Source: Salmonirosea aquatica (lineage in GTDB: Bacteria > Bacteroidota > Bacteroidia > Cytophagales > Spirosomataceae). From it: 64,000 nucleotides of DNA. The notes beneath the pieces are model-generated. The model made no database searches. It had not been told where the DNA came from and was given only the letters and a program-made list of their open reading frames with translations. Made by a program: the position numbers and the translations under genes. Location: positions 5,244,501 to 5,308,500 of the forward strand of contig NZ_WHLY01000002.1 of NCBI RefSeq assembly GCF_009296315.1, given 5' to 3'. Of the stretch, positions 7,801 through 18,037 are shown in pieces (the stretch's first letter is position 1; each line of letters opens with the position of its first letter).

Positions 7801-9630
7801 ATGCCCATCGTAGAAAACCGTGCATCCATCAAGCAGCGCCTGCGGGCCGAAGCTGCCCGGCAGTGGGGGTTGGACGAGAACGACCTGAAAAATGGCTCGT
7901 TCGATCCGCTCGTGGACTTGCTGTTTGGCGCTTTTGCGGTAGAAACCGAGAAGGTATGGCATGAACTGGAAGTGGCGCGGAGTCGTGTGGTGAAGCGTAT
8001 GGTCGAAACGGTGCTACCCGAGGTGATCACGGGCATTCTGCCCGCGCATACGGTACTCATGGCGCGTCCCGTCACGGGTCCGGCGGAAGTACAGCCCCGC
8101 GACCAGTTTCTGGCAGCGGGGAGCGATAGTGCGGTTTTTTCCTCGGCGGGTACCTTTGAGTTGTCAGGTGCTACCCTACAGTACATCGCCACCGGCAGCC
8201 GCATCGACAAGGTAGGTGCCGGTAGTTCGCGGGAAACGGTAATCCGGCTGAATGGTGGGAAATCCGTGGGAGCGTATACCGTATGGATCGGGATCGAGCC
8301 ACCTACCGTGGGTGAAGTCGACTCCCTGGTACTTTTCCTGAATTGGTCCGCACTCGCCGAGCGGGCGCGTTTTCTTTCCTACACGGCTTCGGTGAAGTTT
8401 TTTTACGGCCGCGATGCATCGCTGGCCCGGCTTCCCATTCCGGTGTCAGTCCGCCAAGGGATCTACTCAACCAGCGATGCGTCGGGCCCACAGGCAGGGT
8501 ACATGGCTCGGTACGAAGAAACGGTGCAGAATTTTTATGCGCCTCATTTTGTCACGCTCGACCACCTACCTCTGACCGACAAACGACAACTGAAAAAATA
8601 TCCCGAAGCATGGGAGGGTACCCTGGAGCCTGCCGAAAAAGCCCTGTTTCAGCAGGAGTTGTTCTGGCTTAAAATGGTAGCGCCAGCGGCGCTCACGCCC
8701 GAAGCGCTCGACCGTTTGGAAATAGCCACCAACTGCTTTCCGGCGGTCAATCGCAAGCTGGTCCGGCAACGGGGCAAGCTACAACCGCTGTTCAATGTGT
8801 TTGCCCTCACAGAGGAGTCGGGGTTTCTGGCCATCGATCGGGTGATGAATGGTGATGGCGAAGAACTGACTCCCGTCGGGCAGCATTCTCCGCTCAGCGG
8901 AGATAATGTCTATTCCCTGAGAAAACGAAATGTGGCCCGGTTCGACCACCGCGATGCCTTCGAGAAACTGACCGATGTGACGCACCACCTGCGCGACGAT
9001 CTGGCGGCTTTCAATGCCCTGGACAATTCTATCCTGACCACGCATCTGGACACGATCAACCGGGGCATTACCAAACTGCGCGAGCATCTGGACACGTTTA
9101 CGCACCAGCTCCCCCTGCTCCATATTCTGGTTCGGACCCGATCGCAGGGTAGCGTGCTGGATGTGCATTTCTGGTCGTCGCTGGGAAGTCGGGGGAATGG
9201 TTTGGCGGCGCAAACCAAGCTCAAGCCCGAACCCACCAATCAGCTCAAGACCGATGCTGCCCTGCTCATGGTACCCTCTTCGGGCGGGCGCGATCCGCTG
9301 GACGAGGGTCAGATGCAGGGGGCGTTCCGGGAAGCCATCCTGACGCGGGGGAAAGCTGTAACGGTAGAGGATTTCAGGACAATCGCGCGCAGTGTGCTGG
9401 GTGATTCGGCCGAGCGGGTGACGGTTCGCAAAAACCTGAGCATTGGGGAGGGGGCCAGAGAAGGAGTCCGGCTGGTGTTGGAAGTCGGTATCGTACCTAT
9501 CCCTTCCCAAAAGCAAACGGAGGAATTCTGGTTGAAGCAGGCGCAATTGGTGAAAAATAAACTAGAACAATGCTCGACGGGCGTGCTGCCCTTATTTGTA
9601 CAGGTCGAAGGATTTTCGTGGAAAGTATGA
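7801..9630 (+). CDS. tssF: T6SS baseplate component TssF
   Basis: A 609-residue TssF (VasA-like). The N-terminus places a helical SIKQRLRAEAARQWG next to the characteristic FDPLVDLLFGAFAVETEKV, and a following VLPEVITGILPAHTVL matches the family. Two TssF plus one TssG make the baseplate wedge core, with TssE and TssK. The start at 7801 lies 11 bp after the unknown gene. Its stop codon overlaps the tssG start (ATGA at 9627-9630), a sign of translational coupling. Confidence 0.9.
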   Translation: MPIVENRASIKQRLRAEAARQWGLDENDLKNGSFDPLVDLLFGAFAVETEKVWHELEVARSRVVKRMVETVLPEVITGILPAHTVLMARPVTGPAEVQPRDQFLAAGSDSAVFSSAGTFELSGATLQYIATGSRIDKVGAGSSRETVIRLNGGKSVGAYTVWIGIEPPTVGEVDSLVLFLNWSALAERARFLSYTASVKFFYGRDASLARLPIPVSVRQGIYSTSDASGPQAGYMARYEETVQNFYAPHFVTLDHLPLTDKRQLKKYPEAWEGTLEPAEKALFQQELFWLKMVAPAALTPEALDRLEIATNCFPAVNRKLVRQRGKLQPLFNVFALTEESGFLAIDRVMNGDGEELTPVGQHSPLSGDNVYSLRKRNVARFDHRDAFEKLTDVTHHLRDDLAAFNALDNSILTTHLDTINRGITKLREHLDTFTHQLPLLHILVRTRSQGSVLDVHFWSSLGSRGNGLAAQTKLKPEPTNQLKTDAALLMVPSSGGRDPLDEGQMQGAFREAILTRGKAVTVEDFRTIARSVLGDSAERVTVRKNLSIGEGAREGVRLVLEVGIVPIPSQKQTEEFWLKQAQLVKNKLEQCSTGVLPLFVQVEGFSWKV

Positions 9631-10597
9631 TGGATGTACAAGACTTATCGGATGTGCTACGGCTGGTGGCGGTCGATTACCGGGCCGAGGCGGTGGTGCG
9701 CGAGCTGATCGAGGCAGGGGTAGGTACGGCCGAAAACACGCTCATCATTCCCGAAGGCGGATTTCAGCGCTCTTTCGCCCGGGAGGTACATGACCTCACG
9801 CAGGGATTTGACTACGAGGACGAAGCGCGGAATTTTATCAAAGTCAACGTGCGGCGGGAAGGCGTAACCGACATGATTCCGGCGGGTCTTATTTTTCAGC
9901 CCACCATCGACCGGGCCGAACGTACCACCGAGGTGATGCTGGAAGATGCCGAGCTGCACGATTCGGAATACCGGGATGCCCGCAATTTTTTCCTGCCGTT
10001 CGATGCCGAGTTCGGGCGCCAGCGGCTGACCGTGGAGCAGTTTGAACACCAGTCGATTACGGATACTTACGCGCGTTACAGTCAGGAGTTGTACGAAGTA
10101 CTCTGGCCGAAACTCGATTTGGAACTGACGGATTTTCAAAAAGCAACGCTGCTGGAAATTACGATGGAAGCGCATCAGCTCAGTGGAAACTATCCGGCCT
10201 GTGGCCGGTACCTTGAAAAAATCCTGGGCCATCCGGTGCACATCGCGTTCGGGTCAACGGCCGAAGAACCCGAAGGTACCCTAGCCGGCGTGGCCACAAC
10301 GGGTACCTACCCGTCGCTCGGAGGGGTACCTTAGGCGTAAACTGGATTCCGTTCGATTCGTACCGGGATAAAAATTGCGTCAGGATCAGGGTAGGTCCCG
10401 TGCCAATGGAGGATATGACGCACTACCGGCAACACCTACCTCTGGGCAGGAACTACCGATTGCTGTCTTTTTTGTGTGATTTGCTCCTGCCCGTGGAAAT
10501 ATCGTGGGTGATGCAGCTCCTGCCCGGCGAGGGCGAGTTTCGGATCAACCGCACCCGGGAAGCGGCGGTCCTGGGCTATTCGACGATTCTTGGTTAA
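9627..10597 (+). pseudogene. tssG: T6SS baseplate component TssG, split by an apparent -1 frameshift
   Basis: The first frame starts with ATG at 9627, overlapping the tssF stop, and runs to TAG at 10332-10334. The C-terminal part continues in another frame through 10597 and reads GTLGVNWIPFDSYRDKN... with the expected TssG block RIRVGPVPMEDMTHY and a C-terminal INRTREAAVLGYSTILG. Adding a single G to the run at 10323-10326 (GAGGGGTACC) joins the two into one protein of about 323 residues. TssG is essential in the baseplate, and all other T6SS structural genes except the PAAR gene look intact, so a sequencing error is the simplest reading; real slippage cannot be excluded. Four other genes here show the same G-loss. 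Confidence 0.8.
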
Positions 10598-10609
10598 TAA
10601 ACATGACCT

Positions 10610-11452
10610 ATGAAGTACCTGACATTCGACCTCATGCTGCCTGCCCTAATTAGCCTCATCCTGGGTATGGCGGCGGTGGGCGGTTTGTTTTATTTAAAAC
10701 GCGGCACGCTTTCGGTGGTGCGGGTGATCATCTGGATCGTTTGGGATCTTGTACTTTTTGCCGGGCTGGCCTTCATGGCGATCAAGATCAGTTCCCTGAA
10801 CGTCAGCTTCCTGCTGGTGACGCTGGGCGCGGCCTTATTGGGAATCCTCTACCTGGTTCTGGCACCCCTGACCTTGACCGGCTGGCAGCGTCCCCGAATC
10901 GAGGTTGTGTCGCTCATGGGTCTGGCGCTTTTCTTATTCGGCGTGGCGGCATTTTCTTTGCTGTATGGATTGCTTACGGGTACCCCAATTTCCGTTTTCT
11001 ATTTTTGGGTAGCCTTGCTGACCTTTTGGGTACCCATTTTGCTCGTTTTTTCCTACGGACTCTGGATGCGCATTCCGGCCCTGAAATACAAATCCTGGCT
11101 TTTCCCTGCCCACCTGCCGGTACCCCGGCTGCATCCGGTAGAACCCATGCGGGTGACGATGAATTTTACGCCCCTACCCACGGGAAAAAACGGCCCCTTC
11201 GAGGGCTACGAGGTGGAGTTTCCCACCAACGTGTCTGTAGGCGAACTGTTCCATTACTTCATTTCCTTTCACAACAAGCACCGCGAATACAGCAAAAAGC
11301 CTATCCAGTACCTCAATGGCAAGATTCCCTTGGAGTGGGTTCTGTACAAATCCGTGACGCCACGGAAGAAACAGTACCTGGACATGGACAAAACCCTGCT
11401 TGAAAACCAGGTACTTCCCAACGAACACATTTATGCGTATAGTGAGCAATAA
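10610..11452 (+). CDS. tssN: T6SSiii transmembrane protein TssN
   Basis: A 280-residue membrane protein with five clear hydrophobic segments (about 8-29, 39-58, 66-87, 99-122, 129-153) followed by a soluble C-terminal domain of about 120 residues (MRVTMNFTPLPTGKNG ... LPNEHIYAYSEQ). This architecture and position match TssN, a Bacteroidota-specific component that, with TssO/P/Q/R, replaces the TssJLM membrane complex absent from T6SSiii. It starts 12 bp after the tssG stop. A strong marker of subtype iii. Confidence 0.85.
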   Translation: MKYLTFDLMLPALISLILGMAAVGGLFYLKRGTLSVVRVIIWIVWDLVLFAGLAFMAIKISSLNVSFLLVTLGAALLGILYLVLAPLTLTGWQRPRIEVVSLMGLALFLFGVAAFSLLYGLLTGTPISVFYFWVALLTFWVPILLVFSYGLWMRIPALKYKSWLFPAHLPVPRLHPVEPMRVTMNFTPLPTGKNGPFEGYEVEFPTNVSVGELFHYFISFHNKHREYSKKPIQYLNGKIPLEWVLYKSVTPRKKQYLDMDKTLLENQVLPNEHIYAYSEQ

Positions 11453-11485
11453 GCAACTTCAAAATCAAGTATTTACCCCATAGCG

Positions 11486-12586
11486 ATGGTACTTCCCGGC
11501 ATAGCATATCAGTTTGTCAATTGGCGTGATGGCATGAAAATCACCCAAAGCCACCTGTCGGCCCATGACCAGGCCATCCGGGACGCTATCCGCGATACAG
11601 CGGCCGTGTTTGTAAATGGCCATAACTATGGACTTCTGCCCGCCGAGGACGGACAGGGCGCGGGCATCAGTGTGAGCGTGATGGGTGATACCATTCAACT
11701 GCTCGCCTGCCGGGCCATCACGCCAGGCGGCTTGCGGGTGGAATGGAACGCGGGTGCCGATCCCGATAGCGTCAGCCTATCACTGCTGGACTACCGCAGT
11801 CGCCTGGGCAGCGTAGGGATTTTCTATATCGTCCTGCGGATTTCCCTGGCCAGTCTGGTGGAAGCCGGTGAGTACGATACCGAAGAACTGCCGCTCCGCC
11901 GGCCGCACCGGGTGCTGAAACCCATGCTGGAATTGCTTTCGGCTCACGAAACCATCGCCGACGGATACACCCTACCCATTTTCCGGGTACGGTTCGAGGG
12001 GCAGTTGTTTTCTCCAGATTACGACTACATTCCGCCCACGACGGGTGTTTTCGGCGAAAACCTGCTGTGGTACTACGAAACTTGCGGCAAGCAAATCAAC
12101 AGCATCCACCAGTCGGCCCTGCTGACGCTGCGCAAAATCAACGGCATGCAGAATGCGTCGGGAGTAGCCAAAGATATCAGCGCTGTCATGGACAAACTTG
12201 TGCTGACGGGCCTGCAGGTACTTGACGACTACCGGATGATTGCCAAAGAGCAGCCTCCGGTCTATTTCGTCACGAGCCTCATGCGCTACGCCCGTACGAT
12301 GCGAATCGCCCTGGACTGCCTGCCTGAAACCAGTCTGGCCCGCTTGTATCAGTATATGCGTAACAACGTGGGAGGTACCACCAAGTTCAACCGTCAGGTA
12401 CCTGAGGTAACCAAATCATTGATGGATTCCATGATTGATAGCGTCCTTACGGCGGGTTATGATCATAATGACTGTACCCTTTTGCTCGATAACGTGAAGG
12501 GGTTCCTGGACTTTCTTGAATTCGTATGCCAGAGTTTGCTGGCCCTGCCCTATGTGGAATCAACCAGCCGCTGGGACATTGCCTGA
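11486..12586 (+). CDS. tssK: T6SS baseplate-membrane adaptor TssK
   Basis: A 366-residue protein whose N-terminus (YQFVNWRDGMKITQSHL) matches the TssK shoulder domain of T6SSiii, which begins with the conserved 'W.dG..l...Hf' segment. TssK trimers tie the baseplate to the membrane complex. It follows tssN by 33 bp. The C-terminal half is helical, as in known TssK. It is somewhat shorter than proteobacterial TssK (about 440) but within the range I expect for Bacteroidota. The 128 bp that follow, before the PAAR gene, hold short repeated words like GCCGATGGCTGATGG. Confidence 0.85.
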   Translation: MVLPGIAYQFVNWRDGMKITQSHLSAHDQAIRDAIRDTAAVFVNGHNYGLLPAEDGQGAGISVSVMGDTIQLLACRAITPGGLRVEWNAGADPDSVSLSLLDYRSRLGSVGIFYIVLRISLASLVEAGEYDTEELPLRRPHRVLKPMLELLSAHETIADGYTLPIFRVRFEGQLFSPDYDYIPPTTGVFGENLLWYYETCGKQINSIHQSALLTLRKINGMQNASGVAKDISAVMDKLVLTGLQVLDDYRMIAKEQPPVYFVTSLMRYARTMRIALDCLPETSLARLYQYMRNNVGGTTKFNRQVPEVTKSLMDSMIDSVLTAGYDHNDCTLLLDNVKGFLDFLEFVCQSLLALPYVESTSRWDIA

Positions 12587-12714
12587 AAGAGAGCCGATGG
12601 CTGATGGCCGATAGCTTTTATCGCCGGGTGGCGTTGGTAATGCTACTTGCTTTTTGAAGGAATAGGTAATTGTTTTATAATGAAATATTTGCAACAATAT
12701 AACCAAGCACTATC

Positions 12715-13004
12715 ATGGGATTACCCGCCGCACGCGTAGGAGATATGCACGTTTGTCCGATGGTCACCGGCGTGGTGCCGCACGTGGGTGGGCCGATACT
12801 ACCCCCGGGGTACCTACCGTTTTGATCGGCGGTTTACCGGCCGCCACCGCTACCGGGATGTGCGTATGCACGGGCCCGCCGGACCTCATCGCGATGGGCT
12901 CACCTACCGTTTTGATTGGTGGAATGCCCGCGGCCCGGATGGGCGACACCACCGCGCACGGGGGTACCATCATGGTGGGCTTACCGACGGTTTTGATCGG
13001 ATAG
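12715..13004 (+). pseudogene. PAAR spike-tip protein, apparent -1 frameshift
   Basis: From ATG at 12715 the frame gives MGLPAARVGDMHVCPMVTGV, a textbook PAAR N-terminus with the metal-binding H/C residues, but it hits a stop just after PPGYLPF. The neighbouring frame continues with the PAAR repeats (VPTVLIGGLPAATATGM, then SPTVLIGGMPAARMGD) and ends at a TAG at 13002-13004. One added G in the run at 12817-12820 (CCGGGGTACC) restores a single protein of about 96 residues, the usual PAAR length. PAAR sharpens the VgrG tip. The likely cause is a base-calling error in a G run; see the frameshift finding. Confidence 0.8.
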
Positions 13005-13044
13005 CCAAAGGTGCCCTCGCTGATTTACAACGCCACAGGCTGTT

Positions 13045-13536
13045 ATGAACAGATCACAAGGATTTATCGTAGTCACATCGGTGCTGCTCGCAGGGGGCGG
13101 CCTACTGTTTTATGCCCTAAGCAAGCCGCTGCGGTATGATGCCGGAGTAAAAGCCATCAGTATGGAAAAGGAAAGCGAGTTCCGCGCCGAGGTAAAGGTA
13201 CTGGACAGCCTGTACCGGAACTACGTGTCGGCGACCCTGGCCGCGGACAATCAAAGCGCAATTGCGCTAGCCTCGGCCCAGCTCGACAAGCAACTGTCGG
13301 GCATCAAAGCACGCTATGGGGGAACCGGTTCGCCTCCGGCGGTGCTGGCCGCCAAACTTGTACGGAACTATGAGTTTCGGTTGCTGCTCCATCAAAAACT
13401 GCTGGGCCGCCGGCATTTGCAGGCCGACGAAGTGAATCGGCTATCGGGTCGGGTCCGGGAGCTTGAAGCACAGAACGCGGAGCTAAAAACCCAAAACCAG
13501 ATGGTGGAGCAAGCTTTGCTGAATCTGCCCAATTAA
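13045..13536 (+). CDS. Small membrane-anchored coiled-coil protein of the T6SSiii operon (TssO/TssP-like?)
   Basis: A 163-residue protein with one N-terminal membrane helix (about 7-26, after a short Lys/Arg-poor start) and a C-terminal coiled coil (about 132-158, with the heptad-like DEVNRLSGRVRELEAQN). The middle is mostly helical and charged. I cannot name it confidently. Position after tssK/PAAR and before a TssO-like gene suggests one of the small TssO/TssP/TssQ inner-membrane parts of T6SSiii. It starts 40 bp after the PAAR stop; 33 bp separate it from the next gene. Confidence 0.55.
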   Translation: MNRSQGFIVVTSVLLAGGGLLFYALSKPLRYDAGVKAISMEKESEFRAEVKVLDSLYRNYVSATLAADNQSAIALASAQLDKQLSGIKARYGGTGSPPAVLAAKLVRNYEFRLLLHQKLLGRRHLQADEVNRLSGRVRELEAQNAELKTQNQMVEQALLNLPN

Positions 13537-13569
13537 TGATCTATTGAACAAAAAGTACCCTACTTCTGC

Positions 13570-14049
13570 ATGAGCGCCATCAACAAAGCCGAACGGTCCC
13601 GTATGATCGGTTATTTTGCCCTGAGCTACCTGGCTATGATGATTCTGGTTGCTTTGATTTTCTATTATCTGTTCGTGGTAATTCCCAAAATTCACAACCG
13701 CGAAACGGCCCTGACCAACGACCGGATTGAAGAATTTGTACAGCATACCGACCATGCCGATTCGCTCGTGATCAAAATTCAGAAAGCACCCGTGGTGGAG
13801 TCACAGGCCCTGATTCCCTTTTACACATGGACCAACGACCTCAAAACGGTGTATCAGCAGCCTTTTTACGAAACCATCGTGACCAGCTATACCGATCTGG
13901 TCAATGAAATCGCTTTGTCAAAAGCCAAAGATACCACCCTGCCTACGCTGAAAACCAGACTGGTCGCCATTCAGAAAGACAACCTCGATTTGATGCGTCG
14001 CAATGCCGAGCTCAAAAATCAATTAACTATGGGCAAAGTGCGCAAATAG
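13570..14049 (+). CDS. tssO: T6SSiii inner-membrane protein, TssO-like
   Basis: A 159-residue protein with one membrane helix near the N-terminus (about 15-38, MIGYFALSYLAMMILVALIF) and a long helical, charged remainder ending in a coiled coil (residues about 135-155). This matches the plan of TssO, a subtype iii component that works with TssN in the membrane complex. It is the last plus-strand gene of the operon; its stop lies 18 bp from the convergent stop of the lyase at 14068, with no terminator visible between. TssP, TssQ and TssR are not recognised in this window and may lie upstream of 1. Confidence 0.6.
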   Translation: MSAINKAERSRMIGYFALSYLAMMILVALIFYYLFVVIPKIHNRETALTNDRIEEFVQHTDHADSLVIKIQKAPVVESQALIPFYTWTNDLKTVYQQPFYETIVTSYTDLVNEIALSKAKDTTLPTLKTRLVAIQKDNLDLMRRNAELKNQLTMGKVRK

Positions 14050-14067
14050 TAGGTACGAAGGTACCCC

Positions 14068-15999
14068 CTAGTTCTTGCTCAGCACAAAGCTATGCTTTCC
14101 CTTCTGGGACAAGTCTTTGTTGGTCAGTAAAATCCGCTGCACGGGATGGCCGCTCCACTTGGTTTTGAAGCTTCTGTACTCCATGCCCTCCGTTGAGGGA
14201 AAATCGCTGGACGCACTCCATTTCTTCGGATCGTATTTCAGTACAAAAGTCTGCCGATCGGGTGTGGTCAGGCTGACCACACCGGGCGTAGAGGTATCCA
14301 CATCGGCGATAGTCATGAAAGCTTCCTGGATCGTAGTCGGCTTCTGTTGCATGACGTAGTCATCCAGAATCTCCACCTGGTTTTTGGCCCGATTCAGAGC
14401 TACCCGGCGCTTCCAACTGGCGACCCCGGCCTCGGCGGGGTAAGCCTTAGCAATATTCATGTTTAGTACTGCCTCTTTGTCGTTGATGGTACTGCTGGCT
14501 TCGGTAGCTTCGAACTCGCGACCCGCTTTCTGACCGACACCATTGATAATGGGTAGGTTGTGATAGTTCGACTGCGTAAACCATAACTCATAGCGCTGGG
14601 CCGAGAAAGTGCGGGCGGTATAATTACCGCGCCCGGCGTCGATGATTACCGGCTCGCCCCTGGAATACAGGATGAAATCACCCACGTCGTTGTGGTTATG
14701 GCTCTCGGCGTTATGCCCGCCGTGGGTAGCGAGGAAGAAATCAGCATCGGCATCGCGGGCCGTCAGTACCTGAATGTCCGACAGCCAGGCGTCCTGGACT
14801 TTGTCGTAAGCGGGTAGGGTTTTATCGATTTTCTTAATCGTCAAAAGATTCTCGATGGAACGGAAACGGTGAAAACCCGTGACTGCCGTTCCGCGGCTGG
14901 AAAATTTCCCGACTGCCCAACGGCCCATGTCCACCATACGTTGGTCGTCAAGGGCCTTGCCGAACCGATAGAGCAGCAGTCCATCGGGAATCAGGGTAGG
15001 GTCGGCATCGGCAAAATTTACAAAATAGTTGCCATCGATGTGGACTTTGTAAAAATAAGCCCCCATATTTTTGATGAGCTGATTATCATAGATATTCACT
15101 TTTCCCTTCGTGGCTTCGTCCAGCATTTCGAGGCAGTCGTACACGCTGGCTCCGGCGGCGGTCCAGTAGCTGGGGCCTTCATCGCAGCCCCCGTCGTCGC
15201 CCAGACTATTGAGGTAGCGGTCCATATCGACCATAGCGTTATGAATCATGGATGCCCGGCGGCTTTGATCTTTTTCCAGCATGAGCGTGGCCGATATCCA
15301 GTTGGACATAATCCAGGGATTCCAGTTGTTGACCGGGCGGCTTGGACTGTTCCAGCCGTACTCGTCGCCGTGGGTAACCATGGGCGTAAAGAAGCGGACA
15401 TTGGTTTCGTGGTAGATACGCTTACGCACCAACGGATTGATTTTATCCAGCTGATCGCCCACAAAATAGTCGGCCATTGCCAGAACGCTGGCGGTTTCGG
15501 CGGTGAAGAGATCCACGATCGGGCTTTCCACGTCGGGAAGGCCGGTGCGGCCGATGTGCGCAGGTACCCCCCAGTAGCTTTCTTCACAAATCGACCACAC
15601 GCCGTTCAGGATGGCTTCGGTAAACCGCCCTTTGCCCTCCATGCTTTCGGCCAGAATGAGTTCCATGAGTGCATTGCGCTTACCAAATGAGATACCGCTG
15701 TGGCGTTCACGGTCGCCAGAGCGCACGAAATCCAGCGAAATGGAAGCCGAAATGGGTTGAAAAACGTAGTCGAGCTGGGCTTCCCCTGCCTCTACTACCT
15801 GGCTGAGTACGGAGTCGGGTACCTCGGTTTTCCACTGAGCCGCAGTGGTGGGGTAGGGCTTGTACTGGCCGTAGGGTACCAGCGCCTGTTGCACCTGCTC
15901 TTGGGTATATTTTTGGGCCAGGATATTGCGGGGAGTGATCTGGGCCTGTGCCAGAAAGCAGTTGCTCAGGAAGAGGGTAAGCAAAACGATTTTTTTCAT
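14068..15999 (-). CDS. Heparinase II/III-like polysaccharide lyase (exported), copy 1
   Basis: A 643-residue protein with a signal peptide (MKKIVLLTLFLSNCFLAQAQ). The N-terminal half is an alpha-toroid with many helices (e.g. ILNGVWSICEESYWGVPAH). The C-terminal half carries the heparinase II/III beta-sandwich signature: HGGHNAESHNHNDVGDFILY and GEPVIIDAGRGNYTARTF. Lyases of this type cleave uronic-acid-containing polysaccharides by beta-elimination with His/Tyr. The exact PL family and substrate cannot be set from sequence by eye. It is the last gene of a minus-strand locus with SusC/SusD pairs. A close paralogue lies upstream at 16061-17997. Confidence 0.85.
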   Translation of the reverse strand: MKKIVLLTLFLSNCFLAQAQITPRNILAQKYTQEQVQQALVPYGQYKPYPTTAAQWKTEVPDSVLSQVVEAGEAQLDYVFQPISASISLDFVRSGDRERHSGISFGKRNALMELILAESMEGKGRFTEAILNGVWSICEESYWGVPAHIGRTGLPDVESPIVDLFTAETASVLAMADYFVGDQLDKINPLVRKRIYHETNVRFFTPMVTHGDEYGWNSPSRPVNNWNPWIMSNWISATLMLEKDQSRRASMIHNAMVDMDRYLNSLGDDGGCDEGPSYWTAAGASVYDCLEMLDEATKGKVNIYDNQLIKNMGAYFYKVHIDGNYFVNFADADPTLIPDGLLLYRFGKALDDQRMVDMGRWAVGKFSSRGTAVTGFHRFRSIENLLTIKKIDKTLPAYDKVQDAWLSDIQVLTARDADADFFLATHGGHNAESHNHNDVGDFILYSRGEPVIIDAGRGNYTARTFSAQRYELWFTQSNYHNLPIINGVGQKAGREFEATEASSTINDKEAVLNMNIAKAYPAEAGVASWKRRVALNRAKNQVEILDDYVMQQKPTTIQEAFMTIADVDTSTPGVVSLTTPDRQTFVLKYDPKKWSASSDFPSTEGMEYRSFKTKWSGHPVQRILLTNKDLSQKGKHSFVLSKN

Positions 16000-16060
16000 G
16001 TGGGGCTAGGAATTGAAAATGCGAAAAATGGACTTTTGAGAAATAACCGTGGGCAGGTAC

Positions 16061-17997
16061 CTACCTTGCTTTTTGATTCTCCAAAGTGAATACAAACTGG
16101 TCTTTGGTTTTCAGAGTCTTGTTGGTCAGCAAAATCCGTTGCACTGGATGCCCATCCCATTTGGTCTTGAAACTGCTGTACTCCATGCCCTCCGTTGATG
16201 GGAATTCGGTAGCCGCGCTCCACTGTTTGGGGTCATAGTGCAGTACGTAGGTCTGTCGGGTAGGGGTAGTCAATACGACCTTGCCGGGTACCTGCGTATC
16301 CACCTCGCAGATGGTCATGAACACCTGCTGAATGGCGGTCGGCTTTTGCCGCATGGTGTAGGCATCCGTGATTTCCAGGCGGTTCTTCTGGCGATTCAAG
16401 GCTACCTTCCGGTTCCAGGAAGCAAGGTCGGCTTCGTCAGGGTAAGCGTTGGCAATATTCATGTTCAGAACTGCCTCCTTTTCAGAAAGGGTACTGCTGA
16501 CCTCCGTCGCTTCCGAAGAACGACCGGCCGACTGGCCGTAGCCATTGATTATGGGTAGATTATGGTGTTGCGACTGCGTGAACCACAACTCGTAGCGCTG
16601 GGGCGAAAACGTACGGGCGGTGTAGTTGCCGCGCCCGGCGTCGATGATCACCGGCTCGCCGTTGGCATAAAGCAGGAAATCGCCTACGTCGTTGTGGTTG
16701 TGACTCTCGGCATTGTGGCCACCGTGGGTAGCCAGCACAAAACCGTTGTCCGCCCGGGCGGTCATGACTTGGATATCCGAAATCCAGGCATCGCGCACAG
16801 GTACGTAGTCCGCAGCCGATGTACCCATATTCTTGATGGTGAGCAGATTTTCGAGACTGCGCGGCCGATGGTGACCATTCAGTTCCAGGGTACGTTCGGG
16901 AAATTTTCGGAAAGCCCATTGCCCCATACTTACCATCTGTGGGTCGTTGAGTGCTTTGCCAAAACGGTACAATAACAGCCCGTCGGGACGTAGCTTGGGG
17001 TCGGCGTCGGAAAAATTGACGAAATAATGGCCGTCGATATGGACTTTGTAAAAGTAGGAGGCCATTTTCTGGATGAGGGGCAGATCGTAGATCTGGATTT
17101 TCTGCCGGGAGGCATTGCCCAGCAGCTCGAGGCAGTCGTACACGCTGGCTCCGGCGGCGGTCCAGTAGCTGGGGCCTTCGTCGCAGCCACCATCTTCGCC
17201 CAGGCCGTTGAGGTACAGGTCGAGCCCCAGCATGGCCTGGTGGATCATATCGGCTCGTCGGTTTTCGTCCTGTTCCAGCATCAGGGTGGCCGATATCCAG
17301 TTGGACATAATCCAGGGATTCCAGTTGTTGACCGGGCGGGTGGTGCTCATCCAGCTGTACTGTCCCGAATGGGTAAGCATCGGCTCAAAGATGCGCCGGT
17401 TGGTTTCGTAGTATATCCGTTTGCGCACCAAAGGGTTGATGGCGTCGAGCTTGTCGCCCACAAAGTAGTCCGCCAAGCCCATCAGCGCCGCCGTTTCGGC
17501 GCTGAACAATTCCACCACCGGATTTTCCACGTCGGGCAGGCCGGTGCTGCTGATGTGCGCGGGTACCCCCAGAAACTTTCTTCGCAGATCGACCAGACCC
17601 CATTCAGGATGGCTTCCATAAAGCGACCCTTTCCCTCCACGCTTTCGGCCAGCAGCAGGTCGGTGAGGGCGTAACGTTTAGTATAGGCTACGCCCCGATG
17701 TCTTTCGCGATCGCCAGTACGTACAAAATCCAGCGAAACTGTGGCCGTGACAGGCTGAAAAGTATAGTCCAGGGCCGCCTCTCCCGCCTTGATCACCGCT
17801 TGCAGCACTGTATCCGGTACCACTTTTTTCCATTCGGCGGGAGTAGCGGGATAGGGATGGTACTGATTTTTAGGTATTAAGGCCTGCTTGACTTGGTTCA
17901 AAGCATATTTTTGCCTTAGGATGTTGCGGGGTGTCACCTGAGCCTGTGCCCATGAAACGAGCGCAAAGGCCGTCAAAAAGGAAAATAAAAATTTCAT
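16061..17997 (-). pseudogene. Heparinase II/III-like lyase, copy 2, apparent -1 frameshift
   Basis: A tandem paralogue of 14068-15999 with the same signal peptide layout (MKFLFSFLTAFALVSWAQAQ) and lyase signature (HNHNDVGDFLLY). The reading frame breaks near 17566-17570: the N-terminal part reads CEESFWGYPRTSAAP, where the paralogue has CEESYWGVPAHIGRTG. Adding one base to the C run at 17566-17570 (plus strand; GGGGG before TACC on the coding strand) restores FWGVPAHISSTGLPD and one protein of about 645 residues. Either the gene is broken or a base is missing in the sequence. The paralogue has six C at the same place, which supports a missing base. Confidence 0.8.
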
Positions 17998-18037
17998 AGT
18001 TTTTCAAACGGGTGGAAGACAACCTATGGGTACCCTC

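Noticed and set aside
12753-13048. Two overlapping small frames (83 and 86 codons) at the PAAR locus
   Set aside because: One is the C-terminal part of the frameshifted PAAR, the other is a shadow frame.
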